Assembly (NCBI RefSeq): GCF_042477335.2 | Contig: NC_091263.1 | Location: forward strand, 74,946,501 to 75,010,500 | From: Ovis canadensis | Taxonomy: Eukaryota > Chordata > Mammalia > Artiodactyla > Bovidae | Direction: 5' to 3' | DNA length: 64,000 nucleotides | Shown here: one piece after another, positions 52,601 to 59,960 of the stretch | Position numbering within the stretch: the stretch's first letter is position 1 | How the letters are laid out: every line of letters starts with the position of its first letter | Program-made: the position numbers and the translations under genes | The notes under the pieces: generated by a model | Told to the model about the DNA's origin: nothing | What the model saw: only the letters and a program-made list of their open reading frames with translations | Database searches by the model: none

Positions 52601-53079
52601 TTTACGGACGTGAGTGAAATGGGGAGGGGGCTGGGGAGCCCAACTGCAAGGGTCCAAGGGTTAGACCAGGAGGCCTAGGAGAGTGGCAGGGCAAGTCCCA
52701 GGAGCCCCCAGCACAGGGGCTGGGCTTCCTCCTGGAGGCCGGGAGACTGGAGGGAACGGGTGGGGCAGGTGGGGTGCCAGGGCCATGTCGGGGGGCCCCT
52801 GACAACACAGGTCAGATGGGAGGAAGGGAACATCTGGGGAGAACCTGAAGCGGAGCCGAGGTGGTGTGCTGGGGGGTGGGGGGGCGGACACGCGGGCTGG
52901 GCGGGGCCTGGCACCGAGGGCACGCCCCTCCCACCCCTCAGGTAGCCCGCCGCTGCTGGTCCGGGAGCCCCACAGCCTACGAGGTCATCTGCCAGACGAT
53001 GCGGGAGGACAGTGGCGTGGTGGTGACGCTGCCGCATGCAGTGGCGGATGAGCGTGTGCTCCAGGCCCTGCGGCTGTGA
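25671..53079 (+). CDS. UROC1: UROC1, urocanate hydratase (urocanase)
   Basis: Twenty coding exons: 25671-25796, 30025-30155, 30421-30514, 31582-31641, 31899-32027, 32135-32196, 33448-33514, 33596-33739, 34436-34524, 36015-36077, 36337-36516, 37671-37768, 37918-37990, 39056-39177, 42199-42269, 43264-43362, 44570-44669, 47901-47982, 52047-52146, 52942-53079. All have GT/AG ends and compatible phases. The product is 675 residues (human 676). This cytosolic, NAD+-dependent enzyme hydrates urocanate to 4-imidazolone-5-propionate, the second step of liver histidine breakdown. Visible family signatures: [13 protein letters not shown] (125-137), the NAD-binding glycine loop GLGGMSGAQ (248-256), [15 protein letters not shown] (342-356), [14 protein letters not shown] (about 445-458), [15 protein letters not shown] then [14 protein letters not shown] (543-577), and [15 protein letters not shown]. 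The ATG gives [20 protein letters not shown], matching human. No lesion seen. Confidence 0.98.
25797..30024 (+). other. UROC1 intron 1
   Basis: This 4.2 kb intron is largely GC-rich unique sequence. It contains an antisense BovB 3' end (27137-27375). An AT-richer segment at about 26870-27130 may be an old repeat I could not place. No further exon seen. Confidence 0.8.
27137..27375 (-). mobile_element. BovB LINE 3' end, antisense, diverged
   Basis: The sequence 'gttgctcagtcgtgtccgac', 'cacagcacgccaggcctccc', 'gatgccgtccagccatctca' and 'cagcatcagggtcttccccc' follow the BovB 3' end reverse complement, with a small gap in the middle. Confidence 0.9.
30626..30805 (-). mobile_element. Bov-tA SINE, antisense
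   Basis: In UROC1 intron 3. It reads 'gtcgctcagtcgtgtccaac' at the left, then 'ggagtgggtagccttttcct', 'ccaggggatcttcccgaccc' and 'gggtctcctgcattgcaggc', ending 'gagctatgagggaagcccc'. Near full length. Confidence 0.93.
30955..31075 (-). mobile_element. Bov-tA SINE, antisense, truncated
   Basis: In UROC1 intron 3. It carries the SINE tail 'cttagtcactcagtcgtgtc' through 'gaacacgggagtgggtagcc' but lacks the tRNA-like half. About 150 bases from the previous copy and in the same orientation. Confidence 0.9.
35250..35490. repeat. (CA)n-rich microsatellite with CACGTG/CGCACA variants, UROC1 intron 9
   Basis: Over 200 bases of alternating purine-pyrimidine sequence, mainly 'acacacgtgc', 'acactcgcac' and 'cacgccacac' words in irregular higher-order order. 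The long His/Thr- or Cys/Val-rich frames across it are artefacts of the repeat. Confidence 0.95.
36600..36780 (+). mobile_element. MIR SINE, UROC1 intron 11
   Basis: The sequence 'agctgtgtggcctgtgccag', then 'cttaatctctctgctcctgt' and a 'ggcctctaagcagatgctgg' end match the MIR consensus order (tRNA-derived part, then the 'cctctctgagcct' core, then the 3' LINE-like tail). Confidence 0.75.
36966..37615. repeat. G-rich minisatellite of about 650 bp, UROC1 intron 11
   Basis: Dozens of imperfect units alternate 'aggggaggagtc' with 'ggggtggagtc' and 'agaaggggagggggtc' variants, plus longer higher-order copies. One strand is almost free of C and T runs. Open frames on both strands (Gly/Ser/Glu-rich on plus, Pro/Ser/Thr-rich on minus) are repeat artefacts. 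It ends about 55 bases before exon 12. Confidence 0.95.
39783..41345 (-). mobile_element. BovB LINE, 5'-truncated, antisense, UROC1 intron 14
   Basis: This is the largest mobile element in the window. Its 3' end is at the left ('cagttcagttgctcagttgc') and it runs to about 41345, where the 'ttccaggacgtctggctcta' region breaks off. On the minus strand a 238-codon frame (40995-40279) keeps reverse transcriptase palm motifs: [13 protein letters not shown] (motif A), [18 protein letters not shown] and [11 protein letters not shown] (the catalytic YADD). The frame is a partial RT without endonuclease, so the copy cannot be autonomous. BovB is known to have entered ruminants horizontally. Confidence 0.95.
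41740..41985. mobile_element. L2 LINE 3' fragment, UROC1 intron 14
   Basis: The sequence 'tgctgttacctcagttccat', 'gtcgtctccccagagaggcc' and 'gtgcctggcactcagcagat' follow the L2 3' end pattern. Diverged and ancient. Confidence 0.6.
42505..42585 (+). mobile_element. MIR SINE fragment, UROC1 intron 15
   Basis: The sequence 'agttgtgtggcctgggctga' followed by 'gtggcttggcctctctgggt' matches the MIR 'gtgaccttgggcaagtcac...cctctctgagcc' segment. Confidence 0.6.
43562..43945. repeat. CpG-rich minisatellite, four units each with an NRF1-type palindrome, UROC1 intron 16
   Basis: Units of about 92, 93 and 121 bases share 'ctccgcccacctcgctcggc' followed by GCGCATGCGC, then 'ggcgcctcttcg' and a pyrimidine-rich 'ccttcctcccgcctccttcc' stretch. 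The perfect GCGCATGCGC palindromes are at 43581, 43702, 43795 and 43887. Repeated CCGCCC words resemble Sp1 sites. Looks like a GC-rich promoter fragment that was tandemly amplified. Confidence 0.93.
45674..46261 (-). mobile_element. Young bovine L1 (L1-BT type), 5'-truncated, with target-site duplication
   Basis: On the minus strand it encodes the ORF2 C-terminus ([19 protein letters not shown] then [15 protein letters not shown]). The ruminant L1 3'UTR follows, and the tail is at the left in the poly-T near 45674. TCTTCTTAAATTTTT occurs at 45659-45673 and again at 46262-46276, a 15-base target-site duplication that proves insertion into the older L1. The minus-strand frame is intact for about 80 residues, consistent with youth. 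Confidence 0.92.
46470..46665 (-). mobile_element. CHR-type SINE, antisense
   Basis: A poly-T-like left end is followed by 'gtgaggcttgtagggctcag', 'ggcccctgcaccctctgcgt', 'ggaggtcacgttttagccac' and 'gaccagcagagaagccct', the antisense layout of CHR SINEs. Confidence 0.75.
46765..46812. repeat. 12-bp tandem repeat, four perfect copies
   Basis: The unit gagctggctgca repeats without change at 46765, 46777, 46789 and 46801. It lies inside the old L1 sequence of UROC1 intron 17. On the plus strand it spells a repeating Glu-Leu-Ala-Ala. Confidence 0.97.
46955..47095 (-). mobile_element. CHR-type SINE, antisense, diverged
   Basis: A T-rich left end, then 'atgcgacacgtgggatccta', 'gtcccccggccagggctcaa' and 'gagcgcagagtctccagtgc' match the antisense CHR SINE body ('gatcttagttccctgaccag...gcgcagagtcttaaccactg'). 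Confidence 0.7.
49124..49406 (+). mobile_element. Bov-A2 SINE (dimeric), with target-site duplication
   Basis: Two Bov-A monomers lie head to tail: 'ggagaaggcaatggcacccc...cacgactgagcgacttcac' and 'ggagaaggaaatggcaaccc...ttggacacgactgaagtgac', ending in 'agtagcagtagcag'. AAGGAGCTCT occurs at about 49119 and again at about 49407, so the insertion duplication is still readable and the copy is fairly young. Confidence 0.95.
49510..49815 (+). mobile_element. BovB LINE 3' end, sense
   Basis: It reads 'tcctaaaggagatcagtcct', 'tgaaactccagtcctttggc', 'ctgatgctgggaaagattga' and 'gactgagcggctgaagtgaa' at the 3' end. 5'-truncated, with only the tail of the protein region. Confidence 0.93.
51050..51205 (+). 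mobile_element. Bov-tA SINE, 5'-truncated
   Basis: It starts within the tRNA-like part ('gggttcgatccctgggtcgg') and runs through 'acccactccagcattcctgc', 'ccatggacagaggaggctgg' and 'gagacacgactgagggact'. Confidence 0.92.
52398..52520. repeat. 16-20-bp GTGT/CCTGACAC minisatellite, UROC1 intron 19
   Basis: At least seven units of 'cctgacaccgtgtgtgt'-like sequence, varying at one or two positions (cac/act and tgtg/tgcg). Just 250 bases after exon 19. Confidence 0.93.
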
Positions 53080-53179
53080 GAGGACTGGGCGTCCCGCGGT
53101 GCCCTGGCCCCCGGGTCCCGCCCTCACATTCCCCGCCCCCTCCACTGCTCGCCGTGCTCCCCTGGGTCCAGAGCTTTGC

Positions 53180-53255
53180 ACACGGGCGCGCGTGGACGCA
53201 CGCACACACGCACACGCACGCACGCGCACGCACACACGCGCACGCACACACGCAT
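53180..53255. repeat. (CA/CG) alternating microsatellite
   Basis: About 75 bases of nearly perfect purine-pyrimidine alternation rich in 'cgcacacacg' and 'cgcacgcac', about 100 bases after the UROC1 stop. Such sequence is prone to adopt Z-DNA. Confidence 0.93.
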
Positions 53256-53944
53256 GCCCTCTCCGTCTCCCCACCCCAGAGGTAGTCGCTGCGTCCCCAT
53301 TTTACAGACCGGGCAGCGAGGCGGGGCCCTCTGCTCTCACCACGCAGCTCCCCTGGGGACCTGGAGGGCAGTGAGGGTCTCGTTCTGTGCGGGGTGCTCA
53401 GGTCTACCGTGGAGGGGACTCCAGGGGCTGGTGCCCAGAAGCCTGGCTGAGTGGGGCGCTAGCCAACCCACAGAGCTGCCTGCATTCCTCTTCCCCTGGG
53501 TGCACGGTTCATCTGGCCAGGTTCTCATCCAACATCTATCGCCCCCCGACCCCTGACTAACTGTCCACGCCAGGGACCTGCAACTTCAGCCACAGAATAG
53601 CCTGGCTCTGGCTACGCTCCTTATTCTCTGTCCTCCATCTTAGCTCCGCCCCTGCTGGGCCCACGACAGACCTAAACTGAGAGAGACTTTGGGGCTGGGT
53701 CTCCAAGGGGCCCCCGAACTCGACACCCCCTCGTGTCTAGTCTCAACCACGCAATATGGCCCGTCTCCTGCCCACTGGCCATTCTGCCTTTGCCTAACAG
53801 AACCCCAGTGTAGTCTGGGCAGCGGTGTACACAGAAGTAGCTGACTTTCCAGCCTGCCTAGTGATCGAGAATAGATAGCCATTGACCTGCCTCCAGCCCA
53901 GCAGACCGTGGAAGTCTGCTGGATGCATCTGCTGGGAAAGCTGT

Positions 53945-53950
53945 AATAAA
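53945..53950 (+). terminator. Candidate polyadenylation signal AATAAA for UROC1
   Basis: The first canonical AATAAA after the UROC1 stop, 866 bases downstream. No transcript evidence is available here. Confidence 0.45.
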
Positions 53951-54222
53951 AACGGGCTGACGAGGTGGTGTCCCATTCCATTGTGCCCCTTCTTTCTGCC
54001 AGAATCTCAGGTGTGATGCCTGGAAGCACAGCAGCTCTGCTGTGGCCATGAGGAGATCACTGAATGCCCGGAGGCTTCTGGAAAGGCAGAGGTGCTTGGG
54101 CTCCTGGCAGCACTGGGTGCTGCTGTGCCAGGCCTGGGGGCCTCCTTTCCTTGGTCCTCACCTGCTCAAGCCATCCTCGCAGGCTTCTGTTGCACGTGGC
54201 GAGCGTGGGGTCTGGATGTGGA

Positions 54223-54410
54223 GGAGGGCTCCACTCTCTCACCATGGGCTTTCCAGAGGGGGTCCCCTATCCTGGAGTCTGGGGCCACAGTCCTGGGGTT
54301 GAAGATTTTTTTGCCCCCCCCTTAAAAGTTTTTTGACTTTGTCACCAATTGTTTAGAAATTGGGAAATTTCACTTAAAAAAGCAAACCCAGGTTTTGAGT
54401 TACTTGAAGT
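54223..54410. repeat. Duplicated intergenic segment, copy A (family unknown)
   Basis: Shares 'gggctttccagaggg', 'ctggggcca', 'gactttgtcaccaatt', 'ttgggaaatt' and 'cacttaaaaaa...ttttgagttac' in the same order and orientation with copy B at 55275-55460. I do not recognise the family. Confidence 0.75.
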
Positions 54411-54796
54411 CAGGAGAGTAAGTGATACTTGTTGATAAAAGTGTGCCTGAAGGTCACCCTGTTGTGTGTTTCTACACAAACATTCCCTGTTTCTCGGGGG
54501 AAACAAATGTGTGTTCAGTTTGAAGACCAGGACCTTCTGTCATCCTTTTTGCCCAGCACCCTGAGTCCTTCAGGACGGCCAGGGCTCGGCCAGCCTCAGG
54601 GGAGGGTCTCAGGAGGCTTGTGGCCATGTTTGAGGTCTCCAGACCCTCCCTGGGCTCTCACAGAGCCCACCAGTGGGCATGCCGCCCCCCGTCTCTGCTG
54701 CCAGCAGGGAGAAGGGATGGCCGGCACCACTACTGGGCCCAGGAGGGCGGCGGAGCAGCCGACCACAGACTTGGTGGCTGTGGAGGTGCCATAGAA

Positions 54797-54815
54797 AGCC
54801 TCCCCCCCCCCCCCC
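54797..54815. repeat. Poly-C run
   Basis: An uninterrupted run of about 17 C in intergenic DNA. The length may be uncertain, since such runs are error-prone in assemblies. Confidence 0.9.
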
Positions 54816-55274
54816 CCGGCTCTGCAGTGACTGAGTCCCCCGCCACTGCAGACACTGACCTCCAGCACACCCGCAGCGTCCAGGGCGAGGGTCAGGATGC
54901 GTCTCTCTGCGCGCCGGGAGAACTGGCGTGGCAGGCCCTTGGTAGTCAGATATTTCCGGAGAAGTTGTTTATGAACCCGGGTTCTGGCCTCTTACCACAG
55001 TTAGGAAGGCACTGAAAACCACTAGCTTAGATTCCACTCCCCACAACCTGCATCCACCTTCTGCAGCCTTCTGTAAGAAAGCAGGGGAGCATCGTTCACT
55101 CAGCAATGCGTTCATCGAAACGAGGAAGATAGGAACCAACTGGCCCTGGTGGGGGTGGGCCTGGCTGCCTTGAGGACTGCAGAAGCCTCAGGGCCCTTCC
55201 TGGTGGCCTCTGCTCCCTGGCACCTAGGACTGCCCGGGGACAGACTTTCCCCGCCAGCCAGCCCGAGCCAGGGC

Positions 55275-55460
55275 AGGAGGGCTCTGTGCTGTTGCCCTGG
55301 GCTTTCCAGAGGGGACCCCTATCCTAGGTCTGGGGCCAGACTTGACTTGGGGTTGTGTTTTATTTGCCCCCCACACCTTTAAAATTTGACTTTGTCACCA
55401 ATTTTTAGTTATTGGGAAATTACACTTAAAAAAAAAAATCCAGATTTTGAGTTACGTAAA
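55275..55460. repeat. Duplicated intergenic segment, copy B (family unknown)
   Basis: Direct-oriented counterpart of 54223-54410, about 1.05 kb away, diverged by scattered substitutions and small indels. Ends in an A-rich patch followed by 'ccagattttgagttacgtaa'. Confidence 0.75.
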
Positions 55461-55584
55461 AGTTGAGTTTAGGTGACAGCGTGCGCTCACCACCCCTGCC
55501 CAGTCATCACCGGGAGGCCCTGGGGCCTGGGCTGGTTTTATCCAGCTTGCCACAGTCCCCACCAGCCTCTGGGGCTAACCAGGG

Positions 55585-55800
55585 CACGCGTGATAAAGAA
55601 GCTGCCTGTCAGTGCAGGAGCCAGAAGACACATGGGTTCGATCCCTGGGTCAGGAAGGTCCCCTGGAAGAGGAAATGGCAACCCACTCCAGTACTCTTGC
55701 TTGGAGAATTCCGTGGACAGAGGTGCCTGGCGGGCTACAGTCCATGGGGTCACGGAGAGTCAAACACGACTTGGTGACTTAGCTCACACACATGCCACCA
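55585..55800 (+). mobile_element. Bov-tA SINE, sense
   Basis: It runs from the tRNA-like 'gaagctgcctgtcagtgcag' and 'catgggttcgatccctgggt' through 'gcaacccactccagtactct' and 'gtccatggggtcacggagag' to an 'acacacat' tail. Confidence 0.94.
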
Positions 55801-56049
55801 GTCTCTGTGGTCCAGCAGGGGCAAGGCCGAGTGTGTTTGCTGTTTATTCCTGGACAGGAGCTGCCTATCTCTTACTGGTGGGCAGGCTACCTCATGACCG
55901 GAGCGGTGAGCTTTCAGTTTTCCACCCCGACCTCCAGGGAGGGGAGAGGGGCTGCCAGTGTCTCACTTGGCACAGGATCCTCACTGTTTATCCACGTCGT
56001 CCCATGTGTCAGCGTTTCCTTCTTTTCTAATAGTGAATAATCTCTTGAA

Positions 56050-57322
56050 TCCATAATCACATTTTCTGCGTTGGCCCAAAAGTCCACCTATTCTGGACAT
56101 TTCATATGAATGGAATCACACAATATGCGGTTTTTGGGGTCTGGCTTCTTTCCCTTGGTGTGTTTTCAGCGTTCATCTGTGTTGTAGCGTGTATCAGTAC
56201 TTCGTCCCTTTTTACGGCCGAATAACATTCCTTTGTGTGGACAGGCCATATCTTGTCTACCCCTTTGTCTGTTCACGAACACTCACCTGTTTCCATTTTT
56301 TAAACTGTAGTGGTATGCCACTGTGAACATTCACACACAAGCTTTTGGATGGGTTTTTGGATGGGTTTTCATTTGTCTTGGCTATATGCCTGGGAGTGGA
56401 ATTGCAGGGTTATAAGGAAATTCTTCCCAGGTGGTGCTGATGGTAAAAAACCTGCCTGCCAAAGCAGGAGACGTAAGAGATGTGGGGTCAAGTCCAGGGT
56501 CGGGGAGACTCCCTGGAGGAGAGCTTGGCAACCACTCCCGTGTTCTTACCTGGAGAATTTCATGGGCAGAGGAGCCTGGCGGGCTGTGGTCCATAGGGCT
56601 GCAAAGAGTCGGACACTACTGAAGTGAGTTAGCACGCAAGGAAATTCTGTCTTTAACTTTTTGAGGAACTGCCAACCTTTTTTACACAGCGACGTTCTCA
56701 CCAGAAATATATGAGGGTTCTAATTTTTCCCTCACCAACACTTTTTTTCTGTTTAAAAAATTGTAACTATCCCAGTAGGTGCGAAGTGGTATCTCATTGT
56801 GGTTCTGAGTTGCATTTTCCTGATGACTAATGAAACTGAGCTTCTTTTCATGGGCGTATTAGCTAGTTCTTATTTGGAAAAATGTTTATTAAGATCCTGT
56901 GTGTACTTTTAAATTGGGTTGTCTTTGTGATTGACTTGGGAGTTTTTAAAAATATGTTCCGGATAGCAGATCCCCACCAGATACACGATCTGCAAATTTC
57001 CGCCCATTTTATGGGTTATGTTTTCACTTTTTTGTTCCTGTTCTTAACTCAAATTTTTTAATTTTCACGAAGCCCAGTTTGCGTCTTTGTGCTTTTGTTT
57101 TCACATCTGAGAAGCCATTCCCTCATCCAAGGTCACAGAGATCTACAGTTATGCTTTCTTCTGGCCATTTTATAGTTACAGCTGTTAGGTTAGACCTGGG
57201 ATCCACTTTGAGTTCCTTTTTGTGTCTGGTACCTGGCAGAGGTACAAACCCTCTCTGCTGTGTGTGACTAGTCAGCGATCCCAGCATTATTTACTGAAAA
57301 GACTGTTGCCTTTATTGAATGG
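56050..57322 (-). mobile_element. Ancient L1 LINE (ORF2 C-terminus/3' region), antisense, interrupted by Bov-tA
   Basis: The plus strand is the reverse complement of L1: 'catatgaatggaatcacaca', 'gtagcgtgtatcagtacttc', 'ggagtggaattgcagggtta', 'tttttgaggaactgccaacc', 'agtggtatctcattgtggtt', 'gaagccattccctcatccaa' and 'tttactgaaaagactgttgc'. A Bov-tA (about 56424-56635) sits inside, and a BovB abuts it at about 57327. Confidence 0.88.
56424..56635 (+). mobile_element. Bov-tA SINE nested in L1, with target-site duplication
   Basis: The body reads 'aaacctgcctgccaaagcag', 'gtcgggg' and 'agactccctggaggagagct', then 'gagtcggacactactgaagt'. AAGGAAATTCT flanks it at about 56416 and about 56638, and the L1 sequence resumes exactly after the second copy. 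Confidence 0.94.
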
Positions 57323-57326
57323 TATT

Positions 57327-58055
57327 CAGTTCAGTTGCTCAGTCGTGTCTGACTCTGCGACCCCATGAATCCCAGCACACCAGGCCTCCCTGTCCATCAC
57401 CAACTCCTGGAGTTCACTCAGACTCACGTCCATCGAGTCCGTGATGCCATCCAGCCATCTCATCCTCGGTCGTCCCCTTCTCCTCCTGCCCCCAATCCCT
57501 CCCAGCATCAGAGTCTTTTCCAAGGAGTCAACTCTTCACATGAGGTGGCCAAAGTACTGGAGTTTCAGCTTTAGCATCATTCCTTCCAAAGAAATCCCAG
57601 GGCTGATCTCCTTCAGAATGGACTGGTTGGATCTCCTTGCAGTCCAAGGGACTCTCAAGAGTCTTCTCCAACACCACAGTTCAAAAGCATCAATTCTCCA
57701 GCACTCAGCCTTCTTCACAGTCCAACTCTCACATCCATACATGACCACAGGAAAAACCATAGCCTTGACTAGACAGACTTTAGTTGGCCAAGTAATGTCT
57801 CTGCTTTTGAATACGCTATCTAGATTGGTCAAAGCTTTTCTTCCAAGGAGTAAGCGTCTTTTAATTTCATGGCTGCAGTCACCATCTGCAGTGATCTTGG
57901 AGCCCCCCAAAATAAAGTCTGACACTGTTTCTACTGTTTCCCCATCTATTTCCCATGAAGTGATGGGACCGGATGCCATGATCTTCCTTTTCTGAATGTT
58001 GGGCTTTAAGCCAACTTTTTCATTCTCCACTTTCACTTTCAAGAGGCTCTTGGTA
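57327..58055 (-). mobile_element. BovB LINE, 5'-truncated, antisense
   Basis: The 3' end is at the left ('ttcagttcagttgctcagtc'). It extends to the 'cactttcactttcaagaggc' region at about 58050. On the minus strand it keeps the end of the RT and C-terminal tail ([53 protein letters not shown] as separate blocks). Well preserved. Confidence 0.94.
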
Positions 58056-58095
58056 TTGGAGCAATTTATTTTTGGCACAAACGTAGATATAGATG

Positions 58096-58145
58096 TAGTC
58101 CAAGGGACTCTCAAGAGTCTTCTCTAACACCACAGTTCAAAAGCA
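58096..58145 (-). repeat. Second copy of a 50-bp BovB internal segment
   Basis: The sequence 'gtccaagggactctcaagag' followed by 'tcttctctaacaccacagtt' and 'caaaagcat' repeats 57643-57692 of the neighbouring BovB almost exactly, separated from it by about 40 bases that are not obviously BovB. Confidence 0.85.
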
Positions 58146-58194
58146 TATGTAGGTGTGTTTCTTATTCTTTTCAATATTGTTGACCTACTTTTGG

Positions 58195-58285
58195 GGAGGG
58201 TGCTGCACCTTGGGGTTTGGGGGATCTAAGTTCCCTGACCAGCTGTGGAAACGGAGTCCTAATCGCGGGAACTCCCGAAGTCCCT
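58195..58285 (-). mobile_element. CHR-type SINE fragment, antisense
   Basis: The sequence 'gggatctaagttccctgacc' followed by 'ggaaacggagtcctaatcgc' and 'gggaactcccgaagtccc' matches the antisense CHR body ending. Confidence 0.75.
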
Positions 58286-58369
58286 TATTCTTAAGGTGCT
58301 TTTTAATAATAAAGCGGTCACCAACGCATCACACGTTGGCAGAGTCTCCAGTGCTGGCCTCGGGGCTGA

Positions 58370-59960
58370 GCTGTGGAGGGCTCCCCAGAGTCTCCGTCCG
58401 CACAGCAAAAGGGACACCAGGGCGCCGTGGACACAGACCCTGCGTGGATCCCGCAGCAGCGGGGGGCGGTGGGGTGGCGGCAGGACGTCCGGCGAGGGAA
58501 GCGGGGGCCGGCCGGGCCGCTCAGGGAGGCGGCGCGGCGGCAGCGGGGTCATCGCCCTAGACGCGCCGGGTTGGACGACAAGCCAGGCGGCAGGCCCGCC
58601 CTCAGCGAGTGGCCGCCGGACAGCCCCGCCCCTCCAAGCAGGCTCCACCCCGTGTGACGTCACGCGTCCGGCGGGCCCTGGGCGCCGCCCGCCGCCCGCG
58701 CATGCGCGCCTGGGGCGCTCCGCCGCGCGCTTGGGCGCTGACCAGCCTGCGTCGCGCACGGCGTCGCGCGGCGGCCAGCCTGCGTCGCGCTCGGCGGGCG
58801 TGCGTGCGGGGCGGTGCTTCCGGCGAGGCGGTGGCTGGATGCGCCGCGGCCCAAGATGGACGCGCCGGCGCTGCTTGCCGCCGCGGCCCCGGACGCGCTC
58901 GGGCCCCAACTCGGCGGTGGCCCCGGTCGGCCCCGCAGAGCCCCGGGCCCCGCGCGCCGCCGCCTGCTGCTGCTGAGGGAGCCCGAGGGCGGCGCGCGGG
59001 GCCCGCGCTGCGGGGAGGCCGGGCCGCCGGCCGCCGGCGGCGGCGACTCTCTGGTGGTGCTGCTGGACGTGGCGCGGGGCGCGGCCGCGGCCCCGGGGCG
59101 GCGGGAGCCGGAGCCCGAGCCCCGCGCCGCCTCGAGCCTGGCCGGCCGCCTCGCGCAGGGCCCCGGGGCCGCTGGCCCGCAGGACCTGCTGGTGCGCCTG
59201 GAGCGCGGCGTCCTCGCGCTGGCCGCGCCGTCCCGGGGCCCGGCCCCCGGCCAGGAGGCCGGCAGCCCGGCCGAGGCCCGCCGCGCGCCCGCCGGGCCCG
59301 GCTACCGATGCCCCGAGCCGCAGTGCGCGCTCGCCTTCGCCAAGAAGCACCAGCTCCAGGTGCACCTGCTCACGCACGGCAGCGGCCAGGGCCGGCGGCC
59401 CTTCAAGTGCCCGCTGGACGGCTGCGGCTGGGCCTTCACCACGTCCTACAAGCTCAAGCGGCACCTGCAGTCGCACGACAAGCTGCGGCCGTTCGGCTGC
59501 CCAGTGGGCGGCTGCGGCAAGAAGTTCACCACCGTGTACAACCTCAAGGCGCATATGAAGGCGCACGAGCAGGAGAGCCTGTTCAAGTGCGAGGTGTGCG
59601 CCGAGCGCTTCCCCACGCACGCCAAGCTCAGCTCGCACCAGCGCAGCCACTTCGAGCCCGAGAGGCCCTACAAGTGCGACTTTCCCGGTGAGCGGCGCGG
59701 GCGGGGCGCGGTGTCTCCTCTCCTCCCGACCGGGGGTCGCGGCGGCTCCCGGACCCCGCTTGGCTGCGAAGTAGCTCAGGGAATCTCGGAGCCCTCCCCC
59801 GGGTGCGGGTGCGTCCGATGAGCGAGACCACAAGGCGTCTTCCCACCGACGGAGCCGGAGGGAGGTCTAGTCACTGGGAAACGCTCAGTCCGGCTTGCGG
59901 GCGCGCACCCCGGGCTGCAGGAACGCTGGGCCGCCGCGCAGCCGGGGCGAGACATTAGGG
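58370..59960 (+). promoter_or_regulatory. CpG island and promoter of ZXDC
   Basis: Very dense CG dinucleotides from about 58370 through the first coding exon. Promoter-type motifs before the ATG: a perfect CRE TGACGTCA at 58655-58662, an NRF1 palindrome GCGCATGCGC at 58698-58707, GC boxes ('ccgcccc' near 58626), and a YY1-like CCAAGATGG at 58851-58859 overlapping the start codon. No TATA box. A 33-base tandem duplication lies at about 58742-58800. Confidence 0.8.
58742..58800. repeat. 33-bp tandem duplication in the ZXDC 5'UTR/promoter
   Basis: 'ccagcctgcgtcgcgc' occurs at 58742 and again at 58775, followed by related 'acggcg' and 'tcggcg' sequence. Two copies, the second incomplete. Confidence 0.85.

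Larger units (their letters stand above)
53080..53960 (+). other. UROC1 3'UTR (proposed)
   Basis: It runs from the TGA at 53077-53079 to just past an AATAAA at 53945-53950. It contains a (CGCA)n/(CACG)n microsatellite at about 53180-53255. Extent is inferred from the poly(A) signal only. Confidence 0.45.

Noticed and set aside
53640-54050. Possible extra exon or old repeat after the UROC1 stop
   Set aside because: No splice-bounded conserved peptide, and I could not assign a repeat family. Treated as 3'UTR and flanking DNA.
58259-59833. 524-codon open frame on the minus strand across the ZXDC CpG island
   Set aside because: It is the shadow of ZXDC exon 1 in very GC-rich DNA where stops are rare. 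It has low-complexity Arg/Ala/Gly composition and no domain.
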